Source of the DNA: Cerrena zonata
Taxonomy: Eukaryota; Basidiomycota; Agaricomycetes; Polyporales; Cerrenaceae
Assembly (NCBI GenBank): GCA_038087015.1
Contig: JASBNA010000048.1
Coordinates: 1-64,000 of the forward strand
Direction: 5' to 3'
DNA: 64,000 nt
The notes under the pieces were generated by a model. That model saw only the letters and a program-made list of their open reading frames with translations. It made no database searches and was not told the DNA's origin. Shown piece after piece: positions 12,315-23,995 of the stretch. Within the stretch, counting starts at the first letter, position 1. Each line of letters starts with the position of its first letter. Both the position numbers and the translations under genes were made by a program.

Positions 12315-12862
12315 CCGTTGATTGGCCAGTGATTAGCCAATCATCGGCCGTGCAGCGGGACAGTTACGGGCCGCTACCGTCCCGCTCGATCTGCTCTGTG
12401 AAAGGATTCCGGCTCTGCGCAAAGCTCTGTACTGGGTACCGATTCCAGACAAAGTCCAATTTTGTCAAAGGATCTGCCCACATGTCCCATTCTAAATCTG
12501 TGCAAATGACAGGTTCCAAATTTGTAAGTAGATCGGTCAAGATCACCAATCCTATATATGTCCTCACAATATAATCTGATTTCATTCAGTGATTAGATTA
12601 TCGACTTGTTTCCGGCTCTGTCCGGAGCCCCGATGTGTCACAGACCTTGAATTGTGACTACCATCTGGCAGGCTCCCAGACTTTTTCACACAGTTACATT
12701 CTGTGTTGACGTGTGTTTTCTAAATATGGGAAAAACTCTGCTCTGTGGTACGATCCCACCACAGAGTTCAATTCCATTATCTAATCGCACCCCCTGCCAG
12801 ATCCGGTTACCATTCCCCAATCTTTGATCACGTCTGTACCACATCTGACCCCCGTACAGACG
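12315..12862. repeat. Cluster of perfect short inverted repeats (hairpin island)
   Basis: At least nine perfect inverted repeats lie in about 550 non-coding bases. Arms are 12315-12326/12336-12347 (one mismatch in 12), 12354-12361/12379-12386, 12448-12453/12461-12466, 12614-12618/12625-12629, 12637-12642/12653-12658, 12688-12693/12701-12706, 12741-12749/12758-12766, a longer-range pair 12663-12672/12793-12802, and 12831-12839/12854-12862. Loops are mostly 6-17 bases. Two segments also look like diverged direct copies (12426-12467 and 12736-12776, sharing GGTAC-GAT-CC then CAATT). It ends 31 bases from the stop of the PAP2 gene. It could be a structured RNA, a decayed mobile element, or a 3'-end or replication structure. 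Confidence 0.55.
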
Positions 12863-12893
12863 GCGTCATGCGTGCCGTGAATGGGTCATAGCG

Positions 12894-13599
12894 TCAGCGG
12901 CCGAATACTAATTGCTCATAATAAGTGCCATAATCTTGTCCTACGTGTGTCCAAAGCCAGAACCAAACGGGACTGAACGCGAGGCCTATGGAACAGCCTA
13001 CAGAAACCTGGGGCCACGTGTGATGTCCAAGCCATATGCGGGACGCCATTACGGACACCGCCCATGGAACAATGATGAATGAAGCAATAATCCTAGTCAG
13101 GTCACTATCTGGCAGGGAGTGGTGCAGAGGTAGGTATTTGCATGCTAGGATGGTATAGCCAATATAATATGAAATGACACCAGAATGCGTACTCGGCATC
13201 CTAACAAACAGTCTCGTTAGTAGCATACAAAGAGGAATTAGAGGAAAGGAAGAGTATACCCGTAATCTATTTTTTGCTTGCCTGGAAGTGGATTGACTGG
13301 TCTTGGCTGGCGAAGGACTAGTTTCATGAGTTTAACAATCCTGGAACACACGACGGCCCCAGCCGCAAAATAGGCAACAGCGGAGGAACGAGTGTATAAA
13401 ATTGCCAATGCCGTCAGAGTTGTGACCACAAGATGGCTCTATTATTGAAAGGAAGATCATACACATGTCAGGACAATGTCAACCTCCCATTGCCGTGATG
13501 AAGGTACAGCTCGGCGAGATCATGACAGCGACATACCTCCTCCAAGACCCAAAGGCAAACGAAACGAGCTCGGTGTAGGATGGTGCTGATGAACGGCAT
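12894..13599 (-). CDS. Dolichyldiphosphatase-like PAP2 phosphatase
   Basis: Three exons join in frame: MPFIS... from 13599, a middle exon from about 13430 to 13260, and a last exon from about 13202 to 12894. All three PAP2 motifs are present: KLVLRQPRP (K-x6-RP), MPSTHS split across the second intron, and SRIWLGHHTWPQV. The HTxxQV form of the last motif is typical of dolichyldiphosphatases (Cax4/DOLPP1), which remove phosphate from dolichyl diphosphate on the luminal side of the ER to recycle the N-glycosylation carrier. Several hydrophobic segments fit a multi-pass ER protein. The N-terminus lacks the usual LDLTHVLYD-like start, so an upstream exon or the earlier ATG at 13770 may be right. 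Another PAP2 lipid phosphatase is the alternative. Confidence 0.75.
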
Positions 13600-13913
13600 G
13601 GTGACCGCAGCAGGAGGTGTCCAGTTGAATGGAAAGAAGCCGCACCCCCTAAAATAAGACGAGGGTGAGGGAAGAGAAGAAACCGCGGCCGGCAGCAGGC
13701 TGGCGGTGGCGACTCTCTGACCGGGCGCCTGTTGTGTTCTATTATTTAGCAGGAGAGCACAGCTAGCCAAGAGAGAGTCTCGCTGTCCCTGTCCCTTTCC
13801 TTCTCATAAACCTCATTCCTCTCAGTTTCTCTACAAGTCAGCCTCTCTTACGCTCTACATTCATTCATTTCTACAATCTCACCTCGACGAATTTGTCTTG
13901 CCTGACAACGATC

Positions 13914-15521
13914 ATGCTCTCTTTCTTGAACTACTTGACGCCGGCCGTCCTCTCTTTACTCCTTGCTACGCCTTATGCATCTGCGACTCCCTATATTCAG
14001 CGAAGAGCAACTGTTTGCAATGGTCATGCCGAAGTAGGCATCATTACAACATTTCCTATGTCCATATACTAAGGGGAGAGTGTAGCTTTGCGACAAGAGC
14101 TTCGGGAACGTAACGGTACGCTTCGAATCCTCCTGAGAACTCAACCGCAGTCTGACCGATATTCGTCTAGTTTGTTGGTGCCCATAACTCCTATGCAGTG
14201 GGAGTCAACAACTGTGCGTTGATCGAATTGTCTGAATGCTTCGTTGCTCACATATACCTTCAGTGGCAACAAACCAGGACTACGACAGTGCGTGCACTCG
14301 CTGAGACATTATTGCCACGCTTCATTCATCTGTTTGCTATTTTCTTCCGCAGTCTCGCAGCAACTCAAGGATGGGATTCGAATGCTCCAGATGCAGGCGC
14401 ATAACCAGGACGGCACAATTCAATTATGTCATACCGCTTGTGTATGTTCCAAGTCTTCCGGCTCCGATGGAGATCAAGTCGTGTTTACATGCTGACCCAT
14501 TCACAGAGTCTTTACAATGGCGGAACTTTACAAGATTACCTTGGCAAAGGTAAGCATCTAATCATTATCATTTCTCAGGGACCTTTCTGACTAACGTGAA
14601 TTAGTCAAAACATTCATGGATGCAAACCCGGACGAAGGTAGGGGATTTACTGTAATGATCATGAACCTCAATTCACCCCTATCTCAGTTGTATCTCTGCT
14701 CATTGTGAACTCTGACAATCTGGCGCCAAGTCTATATGACACAGTTTTCAAGGCAGCAGGCGTCGACACAATGTCTTACGCACCAGACTCGGCTTCGCTT
14801 CCAGCTACTGGATGGCCAACACTTGGATCCTTGATTGATTCAGGAAAACGTCTCGTCACATTCTTGTCAACAACAGCTGACTTCACCGCAGTTCCGTATC
14901 TCATCGATGGTACGCCCCATGTCAACTGCTTGATCTTATTATATCTCAAGGACGTGATGCTCTAGAATTCACTAACATCTGGGAAACCAAGTTTGATGTG
15001 ACAGACACCACTTTTGATTGTGAGGTTGATCGAACCAAGGGGGACAGCTCAACACAGATGTACCTCATTAATCATTTCTTGGACGAATCCCTTGCGGGTG
15101 TACCTGTCCCTAACAAGGATCAGGCTAACGTGACAAATTCTGCTTCCGGAGTTGGATCCTTGGGCCTGCAAGTTAGCACTTGTGCCACTCAACACGGACG
15201 TAACCCTAACTTCATGCTCGTTGATGTAAGTGCTATTCCTAGCGTGAAATCTCTGTAATGAATGTTGTCTAATTGACTGTTGGACAGTTCTATGAGTTCG
15301 GTGGAGGTTCCATCTTCCAAGTCGCTGCCGATGCCAACGGCGTGACTTATAGCCCTACAACACCCATTGCTACACCTATCGCTGATGGTGCCAGTGCATC
15401 CACTACATCGTCTGGAAGCTCAAATTCTGCCCCCGCTGACTTCCGGATAGCCCAAAGTCAGCTATATGCCGCATTCGGGGCCATGCTTTGTGTCGTTTTT
15501 GGTGCTTTGACTATACTGTAG
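13914..15521 (+). CDS. GPI-anchored PLC-like phosphodiesterase (PI-PLC X-like fold)
   Basis: About ten exons join in frame, opening at 13914-14033, 14086-14115, 14171-14213 and ending 15288-15521, giving about 370 residues. The N-terminus MLSFLNYLTPAVLSLLLATP is a signal peptide. PI-PLC-like marks follow in order: FVGAHNSYAVG with the first catalytic-type His, QQLKDGIRMLQMQAH, LCHTAC with the second His, and SLLIVNSDN. The C-terminus is Ser/Thr-rich and ends in a hydrophobic tail (LYAAFGAMLCVVFGALTIL), as in GPI-anchored proteins. Fungal members of this family are secreted or wall-bound. Their substrate is generally unproven, and they lack the C2, EF and PH domains of signalling PLCs. The frame is clean throughout, so this is probably a working gene. 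Confidence 0.85.
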
Positions 15522-15771
15522 ATACACATATTTCTCTCCACATTCTTCGCATTAGCTTCGCTCTCGCATCCATGGACTCTACATTAAAAACGGCTTGGAC
15601 AGACTCTACGGACCCATTAATAGACAGTGTGACTGCTGTGACGTCTTTACCGTGTGACTAACGTAATGCCCACAAAGCACCCAGACTCCGACATTGAACT
15701 TGTTCATTTATATGTATGACTTCAACTCAAACGAGATACATGTCTTTGTATTCATCCCCATAACTCTGTAA

Positions 15772-17282
15772 ATGAGTTACCAACACTTCAGGGTGCTGCC
15801 TTTAGCCCCCCATCCGACGGGTGAAGGTTATCATACTAACCCAGGTTCCTCATCGTACCACACCAATGACCTGACTCACGTTTCAGCAGCATTCACTGGC
15901 CAGATCCAACCTCATGGGGATCCATACCAACATGATCTCCAAACCATTTCAAACTCGTCTCCGAACAAGAAAGGACCATATGGGTCGGGGGATGCAGACG
16001 ATGGGTACACCCTTTGCTTCCCTTCAATGGCCGCCTTCCAAGAGTGGAAGCAGACGGAGGAAGACGAGAAGATGATCGAATTCGTTAAGGGTGACTCACA
16101 CCAGAGCAGAGCGAATCCCCCACGTTTCAAAGAACATACGAAGCTTGTGTGCGCCAGGCATTCAAGGAGTGGCAGGAAGAAGTATGTGAAGAAGTATCCG
16201 GATAGGGTACGGAAAGTTCCTAGTCGGAAGGTCAGCTCATGTCTTTTGCAATTAAAGGAAAGACTAATCTCCGTACTGGTAAGATAGCTTGAGGGACAGG
16301 GTTGTCCTGCATCCATTAGTTATAAGACGTATCACGACAGTGATCAGGTTCGCGTATGTTGTGAGTCTCTTTCATCCCACCTCGTCACAAATTCATAACT
16401 CAAAATGGTGCTTTCGTGATATTTCATTTTGACTATTAACGTTTAGATGCCTCCGACCACTCGCACCCGATTGGTATCGAGAATTTACCATTTACGAGAC
16501 GTGGTAGGAAGGCTCAAGCAGATCAGCCACGCTCTCGACCTTCCAGACTCTCCAGTACTCAAATTACGGCAGGTCAGGGGATCGAGGAATCCGACCAATC
16601 TCAAAGTCCCGTATCACCTATGTCCTCCCCGACCGTAGATTCTATGCATTCCTTACAAATGCAATCTCCAGTGGATCTACACCCTCATGTGCCCATTCAT
16701 CCCCACTCGCATTCACCTCAGTCTTCTCAATCATCGACTTCCTACTCGCCTCATATGCAATCTCAGCACCACATGGTTCCTGCCCCTGCACCCGCTCCAA
16801 CGCCCATGACCATAACGGTACCCGATTCTCAGCCTTATGTCCATAATCAACCCCAGCCAACCCTACTTCCGCAATCGCAACCACAACCACACCCACAACA
16901 GCAGTTCCAACCTCACCCTCAAGCGTCTCCCCAATCTATTCCCCAACCTATTCCCCAACCTGCCTCTCCTACATATGTTGATACTGTCCCCCGACAACAA
17001 CAGATACTCACCCATGCGGTAGATACTCTCGACAATAAATGGGAGAGAATGGATGCTATCTTTCAACACGTCCGCGAAACGGCACGAACTTTTACGTTTA
17101 GTCCTGCGTCGGTTGCCATGCTTGAATCTGTATTATGGAGAATGTATGCAGAGACTCCGCCAACTGTACCTGCCACGATGACCATGATGCCTATGAATTC
17201 TGTTAATGGTGTCAATGGTGTTCCTACGACGAACATTAACACTGCGATTAATGGTGCCCCCCAGCCTAACGGCCATCCCTAA
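15772..17282 (+). CDS. FAR1/WRKY-GCM1-like zinc-binding protein, putative DNA-binding
   Basis: Three exons (15772-16230, 16288-16360, 16447-17282) join exactly in phase to 455 residues. The N-terminal third carries a conserved block: CFPSMAAFQEWKQ, then LVCARHSRSGRKKYVKKYP, then GCPASISYKTY and VRVCYASDHSHPIG. The Cys-Cys-His-x-His arrangement followed by a basic TRRGRK tail is that of FAR1/MULE-transposase-derived and WRKY-GCM1 zinc folds, which bind DNA. The C-terminal half is Pro/Gln/His-rich (positions about 16640-16980), typical of a transactivation region, and ends with a short conserved-looking stretch (HVRETARTFTFSPASVAML). No transposase catalytic core is present, so it looks like a domesticated regulator. 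The nuclear role is inferred. Confidence 0.7.
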
Positions 17283-17634
17283 CGGAAACGCTTGAACATC
17301 TATTTTCTTCTTTTCTTTTTGCTTTGCACCCCCGGAACATTTCTCACCCGTGTATGATATGTTTTAGTTACTTGTTATACCCTAATCTACTGATATCCTG
17401 CTATGTTTTTTACCCATGCTTTCCTATATTCTGTATACGTACTCAATATCGCTCTCTCGACCTTGCTAACTGTCTCGCATTATATACCGACATCTGAATC
17501 CATACACCGCTCCGTCGTTCCCCAAATCTAATACTACAATAATAATGTTACACTGGATTATAATGATACAGACTGACTCCGCATGTCCCATAAGTAGATC
17601 AAAGCATAGTAAATTCTGTAGTAAATTCTGTTCA

Positions 17635-19736
17635 TCATGTCAGGTAAGCATACCCATCATTCCCAGCGTCCGCACTACCCCCTTCAGTATCCTTCTTCGA
17701 TTTGGAACGCTGTCGGTTTTCAATAGTCAACCCGACGAAATAAAGACAGCTAGCCAGTGTGGAGAGGCAAACGAAGGATATGCAGATGCTATAACCCATC
17801 CGATAAGTCGGAGCGTCCTTGGCAAGGAACGAATACGAGGCAATGATACCCCCAACTGTTTGTACATCATTGTTAATCAAGGGTCGTTCCAGGAACACAA
17901 TTGAATGAAGTGACGTACTATTTCCAAAGCCAATCTGCCAGCCGGTGGCTACGGCTCGTTGAATATGACCACGGACTGTCAACGATGATGCATCATATAT
18001 CACATCTGACTTTAGAAGAAATATAGTCGGCTTACCATTCATTCCGAACCAACACAGGACTATGGGCATAGCAGTATACGTGCCCATAGCAGCTAAGAAA
18101 AGTGCGCCGTACTGTACTCTGGTGTTATCGTGTACCACGAATAGGATGGCGAATCCTGAAATAGATACGCAGACGGAAATAATGATAAATAGGAATCGGT
18201 GTGCAAGGCGGTCGGAGATAGCCGCAACTATCATGCCTACGACAAAGGCACAGGCATACGGAGGTACGGAGAGCAGTTGCGTGCGGATACTGCTGTGACC
18301 AAGACTTTGAATGATGGAGGGGGAAAAGTAAACTATAGCACTCGGTTAGTCGGGTGTCCGTAGCCTATAGAAAGTTGAAACAAGTTACCGAAACTATAAG
18401 CCGGTACGATTAGTCCGAAATACATGAAGCCTCCCAAGATTGTTTTGTCTACAACATGAATAGGTGAGACAAAAACCCTTAATGAGGCATAGAGATCCTT
18501 TAAAGAGATATAACTTACAATCTCTAAGGGTCTTGACAATGATTTTGGGGTCTATTTGTGTATCGATACCCGACTGACCAACGTCCTCTTCTAGTCGCGC
18601 CTTTACGAAGGCTTTTTCCTCTGGCGTGAGCCATTTTGCTTCCTCCGGGAAGTCGGCAATTAGGAAATAGAACGCCACAGACAAAACGCACGAAAGGAGG
18701 CCCTCTAATTGATCCTCAGTACCTCCGTGCCAAGTATACCCAGGGAAAAGAGCTCACATACCAAGGATAAAGACCCATCTCCAGCCATGGTAACCTCGAA
18801 TACCATCCATTTTCCCAATAGCACTAGCAAGCAGGCCGCCGAAGGCACCAGCTAAAGAGCATGATGAAAATAGGAATGTCCAGCGCGTTTGAGCCTCAGA
18901 TCGTCGATACCACCTAAGTCATAGTTTCGGTCAGAACGTGGTGATTGTGGCTGGCTCAGAGTGAACCATATGACACACACATTGACATGAGATAATAGCA
19001 CCCTGGGAGCATACCACTCTCAAAGAGGCCTGGAGCCGGGAATTAGAATGATATTTGAAAACATCGGGTAGCTGAGTGCTTACCCAGGAAGAATCGGGTT
19101 GCAAGAATGCCGCTGTAGTTCTGGGTGAAACCTTGAAGGACGGTTACAAGCCCGAACATGAATAGACACCCCGACACTGAGATGTTCGTTGTCAGCACAT
19201 TTGAGGATAATCTGAGTCAAAAACAATGCTACGCACACCATACGTGGGGCTTGAACCGTTTCAATAAGAGGTTGGACGGAACCTCGAATAGAACGTATGG
19301 GACGAAGCTGTAGGCGCATCAGTACACTAGGTTTGAGACTATGCGAGCTTGAAGAACTTACAAGATGACCAGGGCAGTATTGTATTCATTTCCGCCCAGT
19401 TTCAAATCCTGCTTCAAACCGAAAAGCGAGGCATTTCCAATATTGACTCTATAGAAGATGGTCACTGGTAAGCGAATGAACGGACCTAGACCACGCATAG
19501 AACGTATTACTCACCGATCCAAGAAAGCCAGGAGATACAGGGCACACAGTACAGGGACAACCCGAATATCAATTTTATGCAATACTCTGCTTCGGTTGAC
19601 GGAGGGGTATTGTCCGTCGTGCTTCTCTAACACCTCCGTCGAGGATGACCTCTCCGACGATCCCGAGTCTAAAGCAATTAGAATACACGGAATATGACCT
19701 CATCATGCAATACATACAATCTTGAATGGTGGCCAT
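17635..19736 (-). CDS. MFS transporter, allantoate permease (Dal5-like) family
   Basis: About ten exons read in order from MATIQD at 19736 to a stop at 17635, roughly 490 residues. Family signatures include the N-terminal KIDIRVVPVLCALYLLAFLDR, NASLFGLKQDLKLGGNEYN, FEVPSNLLLKRFKP, the GGLLASAIGKMDG segment, and the central loop DFPEEAKWLTPEEKAFVKARL, which is characteristic of anion:cation symporters of the Dal5/Tna1 type. Twelve membrane segments are expected; most are visible. Relatives take up allantoate, nicotinate, pantothenate or small peptides at the plasma membrane, so the substrate cannot be named. The frame is intact across all introns I checked. Confidence 0.85.
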
Positions 19737-19852
19737 GGGATCTGACTACTGAGTACTGAAGGCCAAGGAAGAGGTGGAAGATGGACAGCGAGCAGTTCCA
19801 AGTCCTTCAATTCTTGCGCAGTATTTCAGACGGATGGTTTGATAAATATAAA

Positions 19853-20317
19853 TCAAGCACATGAGTGACAAAGTAAGACTAGCTGGGTTTCTACCGCCAT
19901 GGGACTCAGGGAGATTGCAGGGAAAGCGTCCGGCGATACCAGGGATGTGGGCACCAATAACACGCAGGCACGAAAGGATACGAAGCGCTTCGCTTGGTCA
20001 TCTGGTGCCAGTAAGTGATGAGAAGGTACTCGACAGTATGACTGACCTTGTAAGGAACCATGGGCCGGTGAGTTCTCGGACTCGGAGGCACATAGGTCTG
20101 CGAAATTTGGCAAACGAGAAGGCGAGTAAACTATATCCGCACATTGCAACAGAGAGACTGATGCCGTAAAGGAACGTATACTTAGGCCAGCCTTCATGTT
20201 CTTCGCTTTCAATGAAACCGAACTGCGTAAAATTTCGAGGATGCATGCGTGTAGTACGTACATGATCTGATGCGTCAGCGTACCCCAGTTACAGTTTTCG
20301 TTGCTCATCCTTTTCAA
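19853..20317 (-). pseudogene. Possible membrane-protein remnant
   Basis: Two overlapping minus-strand frames read partly like protein. One (about 20246-20090) has a hydrophobic segment YGISLSVAMCGYSLLAFSFAK after an acidic stretch. Another (about 19990-19860) reads CLRVIGAHIPGIAGRFPC. They are not in the same frame, and splice sites joining them are weak. It lies upstream of the MFS gene on the same strand and could be a separate decayed gene. I recognise no family. Confidence 0.2.
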
Positions 20318-20973
20318 GGGTCCTATCTTCCATTTACGTGAGATTAGAACTTGGCCTTGATCTCAATATCAAGGAATGTTCCAGGAGCCAACGACTGACA
20401 GAATCTGCTTGACGTTGGTTTGATGCCTCCTCGTTTCTTACGACGTAACGTCATGGGCCCAGCTTGATTTGATCTGAGAAGACCTATACGATTTCCGGAC
20501 TAGAATCAATGTTGTCCTGTTTCGGATGGTCTTCAAGTTGCCCGCTCCCGCGTTGCTATTGTGGCAATTAAAAATGCACACGAAGGTGACGCAGTGTGAC
20601 AGGCAACTGATTGACGAGGCCAAGATGGCAGCGCCGCGGTCGGTATTACGAGACCGTGTCATGCTCTACGCCTACCATTGTACAGCGGCGCTCACATTTG
20701 CTGGGAACCACTCGTTCTTTAAAGGTCTTAGTTCTGATGAATTCCTCGCCTACGCCGCGACCATACGTCAAGAAATGCGATTGGATTTACTTTTCATTCG
20801 GTATAAATCGGAATGCTCCAAGATTCCTCCATAAAAAGCACCAGTGAGCTCTCTTTTCAAGTCTCGTTGCATATTTCTCCACTGTAATCTTCTGCGTCTT
20901 TGAAGCTTGTAAGTATTATTAATTTTAGTCGACTTGTGCTGACGTCGTTATTTCAGGTAGCTATCCACTAAAA

Positions 20974-22528
20974 ATGCAACGCCCACAAGCTTTACCTGCC
21001 GATGTCCTCCTCGAGATTTTTAATGCCTATCGCCGGTGTTGCCTCGATGATATCACCCAGGGTGAAGCCAGCTGCAAGCCTTACCAATGGATGCTGGCTA
21101 GTCATACATGCCGACACTGGCGTTCCGTTGCCATCGAATCGCCTTCGCTCTGGGCCTTGGTGGTTGTCACTCATGCCGTAGAATGTGTTAAAACGATGAT
21201 CAAACGCTCTCGAAATGCGCCGTTGATAGTACGAGCACACCCTGCTGCTTGTAAACGTGCTTTCGAAAAGGACGCTTTGGATGCACTCTTCGAGGTGCTG
21301 CATCGCGTCAAGGACGTCGACTTCTCCGCGGACTCCCACTCCATCGCTAAACTCGGACATCTCCCCTCAGCAAAATCTGCTACGTCCCTAGAGACTTTCC
21401 AAGTTTACAATCAGACGCGTTGGTCGTGTGGGTTGGGATCCCCTCTCGCTTTCATTACGGATGCACCCAATTTACGCTCACTATATCTATCCGGCCTCAA
21501 TTTCGTCCAATCTTCCCGTTTAGTCGTCCCTTCCCTGGTATCTTTCACTTGGGAAGCGTCCAACCCAGTGGATCCTCAACACCTCCTCGAAGCACTTGCA
21601 CCTCTAAAGCAGCTTCGAGAACTCCATCTCGTGAGAGTTTTCGACGATGTGGTCGTAAGCTCCCTTCCATCCGGTGCAGTTACCCATGAATTTCCTCTAT
21701 TGAGAAAATTCACCCTGTCCGGAGGAGCCATTGGTTGTACATGGTTCTTGGATCACGTCAAGTTCTCTCCCGAAACCCAAATGTCTGTACGGGCCGTTGA
21801 GCGGTGGGATACCGATTTACCACGCAATCATATCCTTCGACTTATCACTAGCGTTGCATCTAAATTTAACGCTTCCGACGAAGCTGCGTCACCTCTCTCG
21901 TGCGAGATCTTACGTGGTATCTATAAGCACGAGATTGAGGCTCGCATCTGGCTATCAAAACTTACCTCAGACTCATTTGTGGCTGGTGGTACGTTGCCTG
22001 AGCCAAACGTCACCATCGCGGTTCCTCTCATTGACGACAATCACTACGACGGTGCGAACACCGTGATTCCGAAGATATTTGAAAGTTTTAGACTGTCGGA
22101 TATCCAGTCCCTCCATATTCGAAGGTTCCTTGTCTATTACACGCTGGCCAAGTGTTGTTGGAATTTTACAGCGAACGTTCAGCCAGGCACCTCAACTCCA
22201 GACACTAGTCACTTCAAACTGGATGCTGGATTCGCTTCCCAAATTCCTCTTGTCCGAGGCAGGCTCGCCGGTATTCCCTGTACTGGAAGTCCTCGGATTA
22301 AAAGCTGCACGGTGGACGGAGAGCGATAAAGCGACGTCATTGAGCAGCATGCTCAACACCTGCCAGGCGCAGGGCTCAGGGATAACACAGCTCATAGTCA
22401 GAGATTCGATAGCTGTGAACGAGAAGGACGTCTTAGGGTCGAAGGGTGCGATTGAGAACCTTGACTGGGATGGAACAGTGGCCCCTATTCCTGAAGAGGA
22501 TGATCTGGAATCCGATGAGGATGAGTGA
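20974..22528 (+). CDS. F-box / leucine-rich-type protein with a frame break near its 3' end
   Basis: The N-terminus LPADVLLEIFNAY ... SHTCRHWRSVAIESPSLWALV is a classic fungal F-box, which binds Skp1 in SCF ubiquitin ligases. The following 400 residues have repeated LRR-like blocks (APNLRSLYLSGLNF, LKQLRELHLVRVF) that would hold the substrate. The initial frame would end at 22329, but from about 22120 the LRR pattern continues in the +1 frame (RTFSQAPQLQTLVTSNW, FPVLEVLGLKAARW) and ends at 22528 with an acidic tail EEDDLESDEDE. One extra base near 22120-22150 explains it. A 40-base intron (from GTGCGAAC to TTTTAG, about 22051-22090) is a less likely alternative. The target is unknown. Confidence 0.75.
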
Positions 22529-22686
22529 ATCATTGCACGCAAAAAAGGTAGAGTTCAAACTATTCCTTATTTCCATTGTTACATGTCTCGGTTATGGTCA
22601 GGTTATAAATAGCATGGATGGACTAATGTACAGGTACAGACCAAGATACTCCTCTTTACCACATAACAGAAAATCCCATTATATGA

Positions 22687-23659
22687 TCAAAACCCCGTGC
22701 CCTTTCGAGTTCTCCGTAGAGGTAGCATTACCCATTGCTGACGAGCCTTTGCTTTCTCGCCCATCGCAAGAGTGTCCTCCTTCGTCAATCCCAACACCCG
22801 AACTTGACGAAGCCTCTCAGGTGAATCATCGACTTCACCTTCCTCGCTTCGCTCGGTTTCCAGAATTTCGTCTTCCCTCAGGTCAATGTCGCCGCTATTG
22901 AATACGGCCTCTGGTGTAGCTGGAGCCGCAGAGCGACCAGTGAGGAGTGTAAATGGCATACTTATAGCTGAAGTGAGGACTTCAGAGGCATCATCGATTA
23001 TGGTACGCGGTTTGCGAAGTGGGAGAGCACTTAAGACGTAAGTCTTGTTCTTCCACAAGCTCATGGTTGTTGAGAGATCGGGTTCCGTCGGGTACGACGG
23101 GTCAGTAGCAAAGGCAACCAAGATCTGACCCGTCTTTGCATCGTAAGTGAAACGAGGAAGGGGGTGGGAAAATGCATTTGGGAAGGGATGCATAACAGGG
23201 ACGCCTATGACGTAGTACCAATTCTTCGCCTATGCAAGGATGAATGGTCAGTGGTGTGGCGTCTCACCTGTAGATTTAGATACGAACTTTCGACATCCAA
23301 GGCATGTCCTGATGAGAAAGAGCATAAAGCCCCAGATGCATCAACGAAAAATACCTGACGAGAGCTATTGAGAAGTCATTACATGAGACTTGTCGTATAT
23401 CGTACCTGATTGTCAGCCTCCGGTTGCCTCATGTCTAATATAATGTATAAGCTTGAGCTTATATTAAGTTATACTTTAACTACATACCTTCTACAAGTGA
23501 AGTCTCCTTCTGAGGCCAAAGAATGATCTTTGTATCATCCTTAACCTGGTCAGAGGCCACATCCAGGAAACGGTTCGTGGCGACGTTCTTGATCAAGAAG
23601 TAACCTTGAGGAAAGCCGTAAGTATCTAGGTCGACATTCAGAGAGTTACTGATATGCAT
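22687..23659 (-). CDS. Ricin-B-lectin-like domain protein with a frame break
   Basis: Exons 23659-23488 and 23434-23406 are followed by an exon starting VFFVDASGALCSF and a last exon ending at 22687. The first 110 residues hold ricin-B-type beta-trefoil features: YFLIKNVATNRFLDVASDQ, TKIILWPQKE, EADNQVFFVD and GHALDVE. These domains bind sugars. The rest (HPLPRFTYDAKTGQI ... VLGLTKEDT) is a basidiomycete-type extension without a named domain. Reading LVLRHRRP-VMHPFPNAF across 23198-23200 (GGG on +) needs one base fewer, so the frame is broken as written. There is no signal peptide, so it is probably cytosolic. Sugar specificity cannot be told. Confidence 0.65.
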
Positions 23660-23995
23660 TATGATTCTGTAGGATGTACAACAGTAAGTATCTGGTTTGT
23701 AACGTAGTTGTGGTTACTGTCTAAGATGTCCGTCGAGTGCCTGGGTGATGGCTGGGCACTGCGTAGTATAGCCTTGCTCACGAACGCCAGCGCCGCACAA
23801 ACATACTCTCCGTGAGAACTTGGCAGCGATTTGCTTCTTGACTGTGTACTCATACCATGGGCTCGTCAAACTATACTTATCAGCTGAGGCAGTACCCAGC
23901 TCTTCAACGATGTACGTTACTCGAGACTCCCCTTGGCAAAGCTGGAGTAAGATGATTATCGGCACCTCACTACGTCATCGAATCTATTAAAAGGG

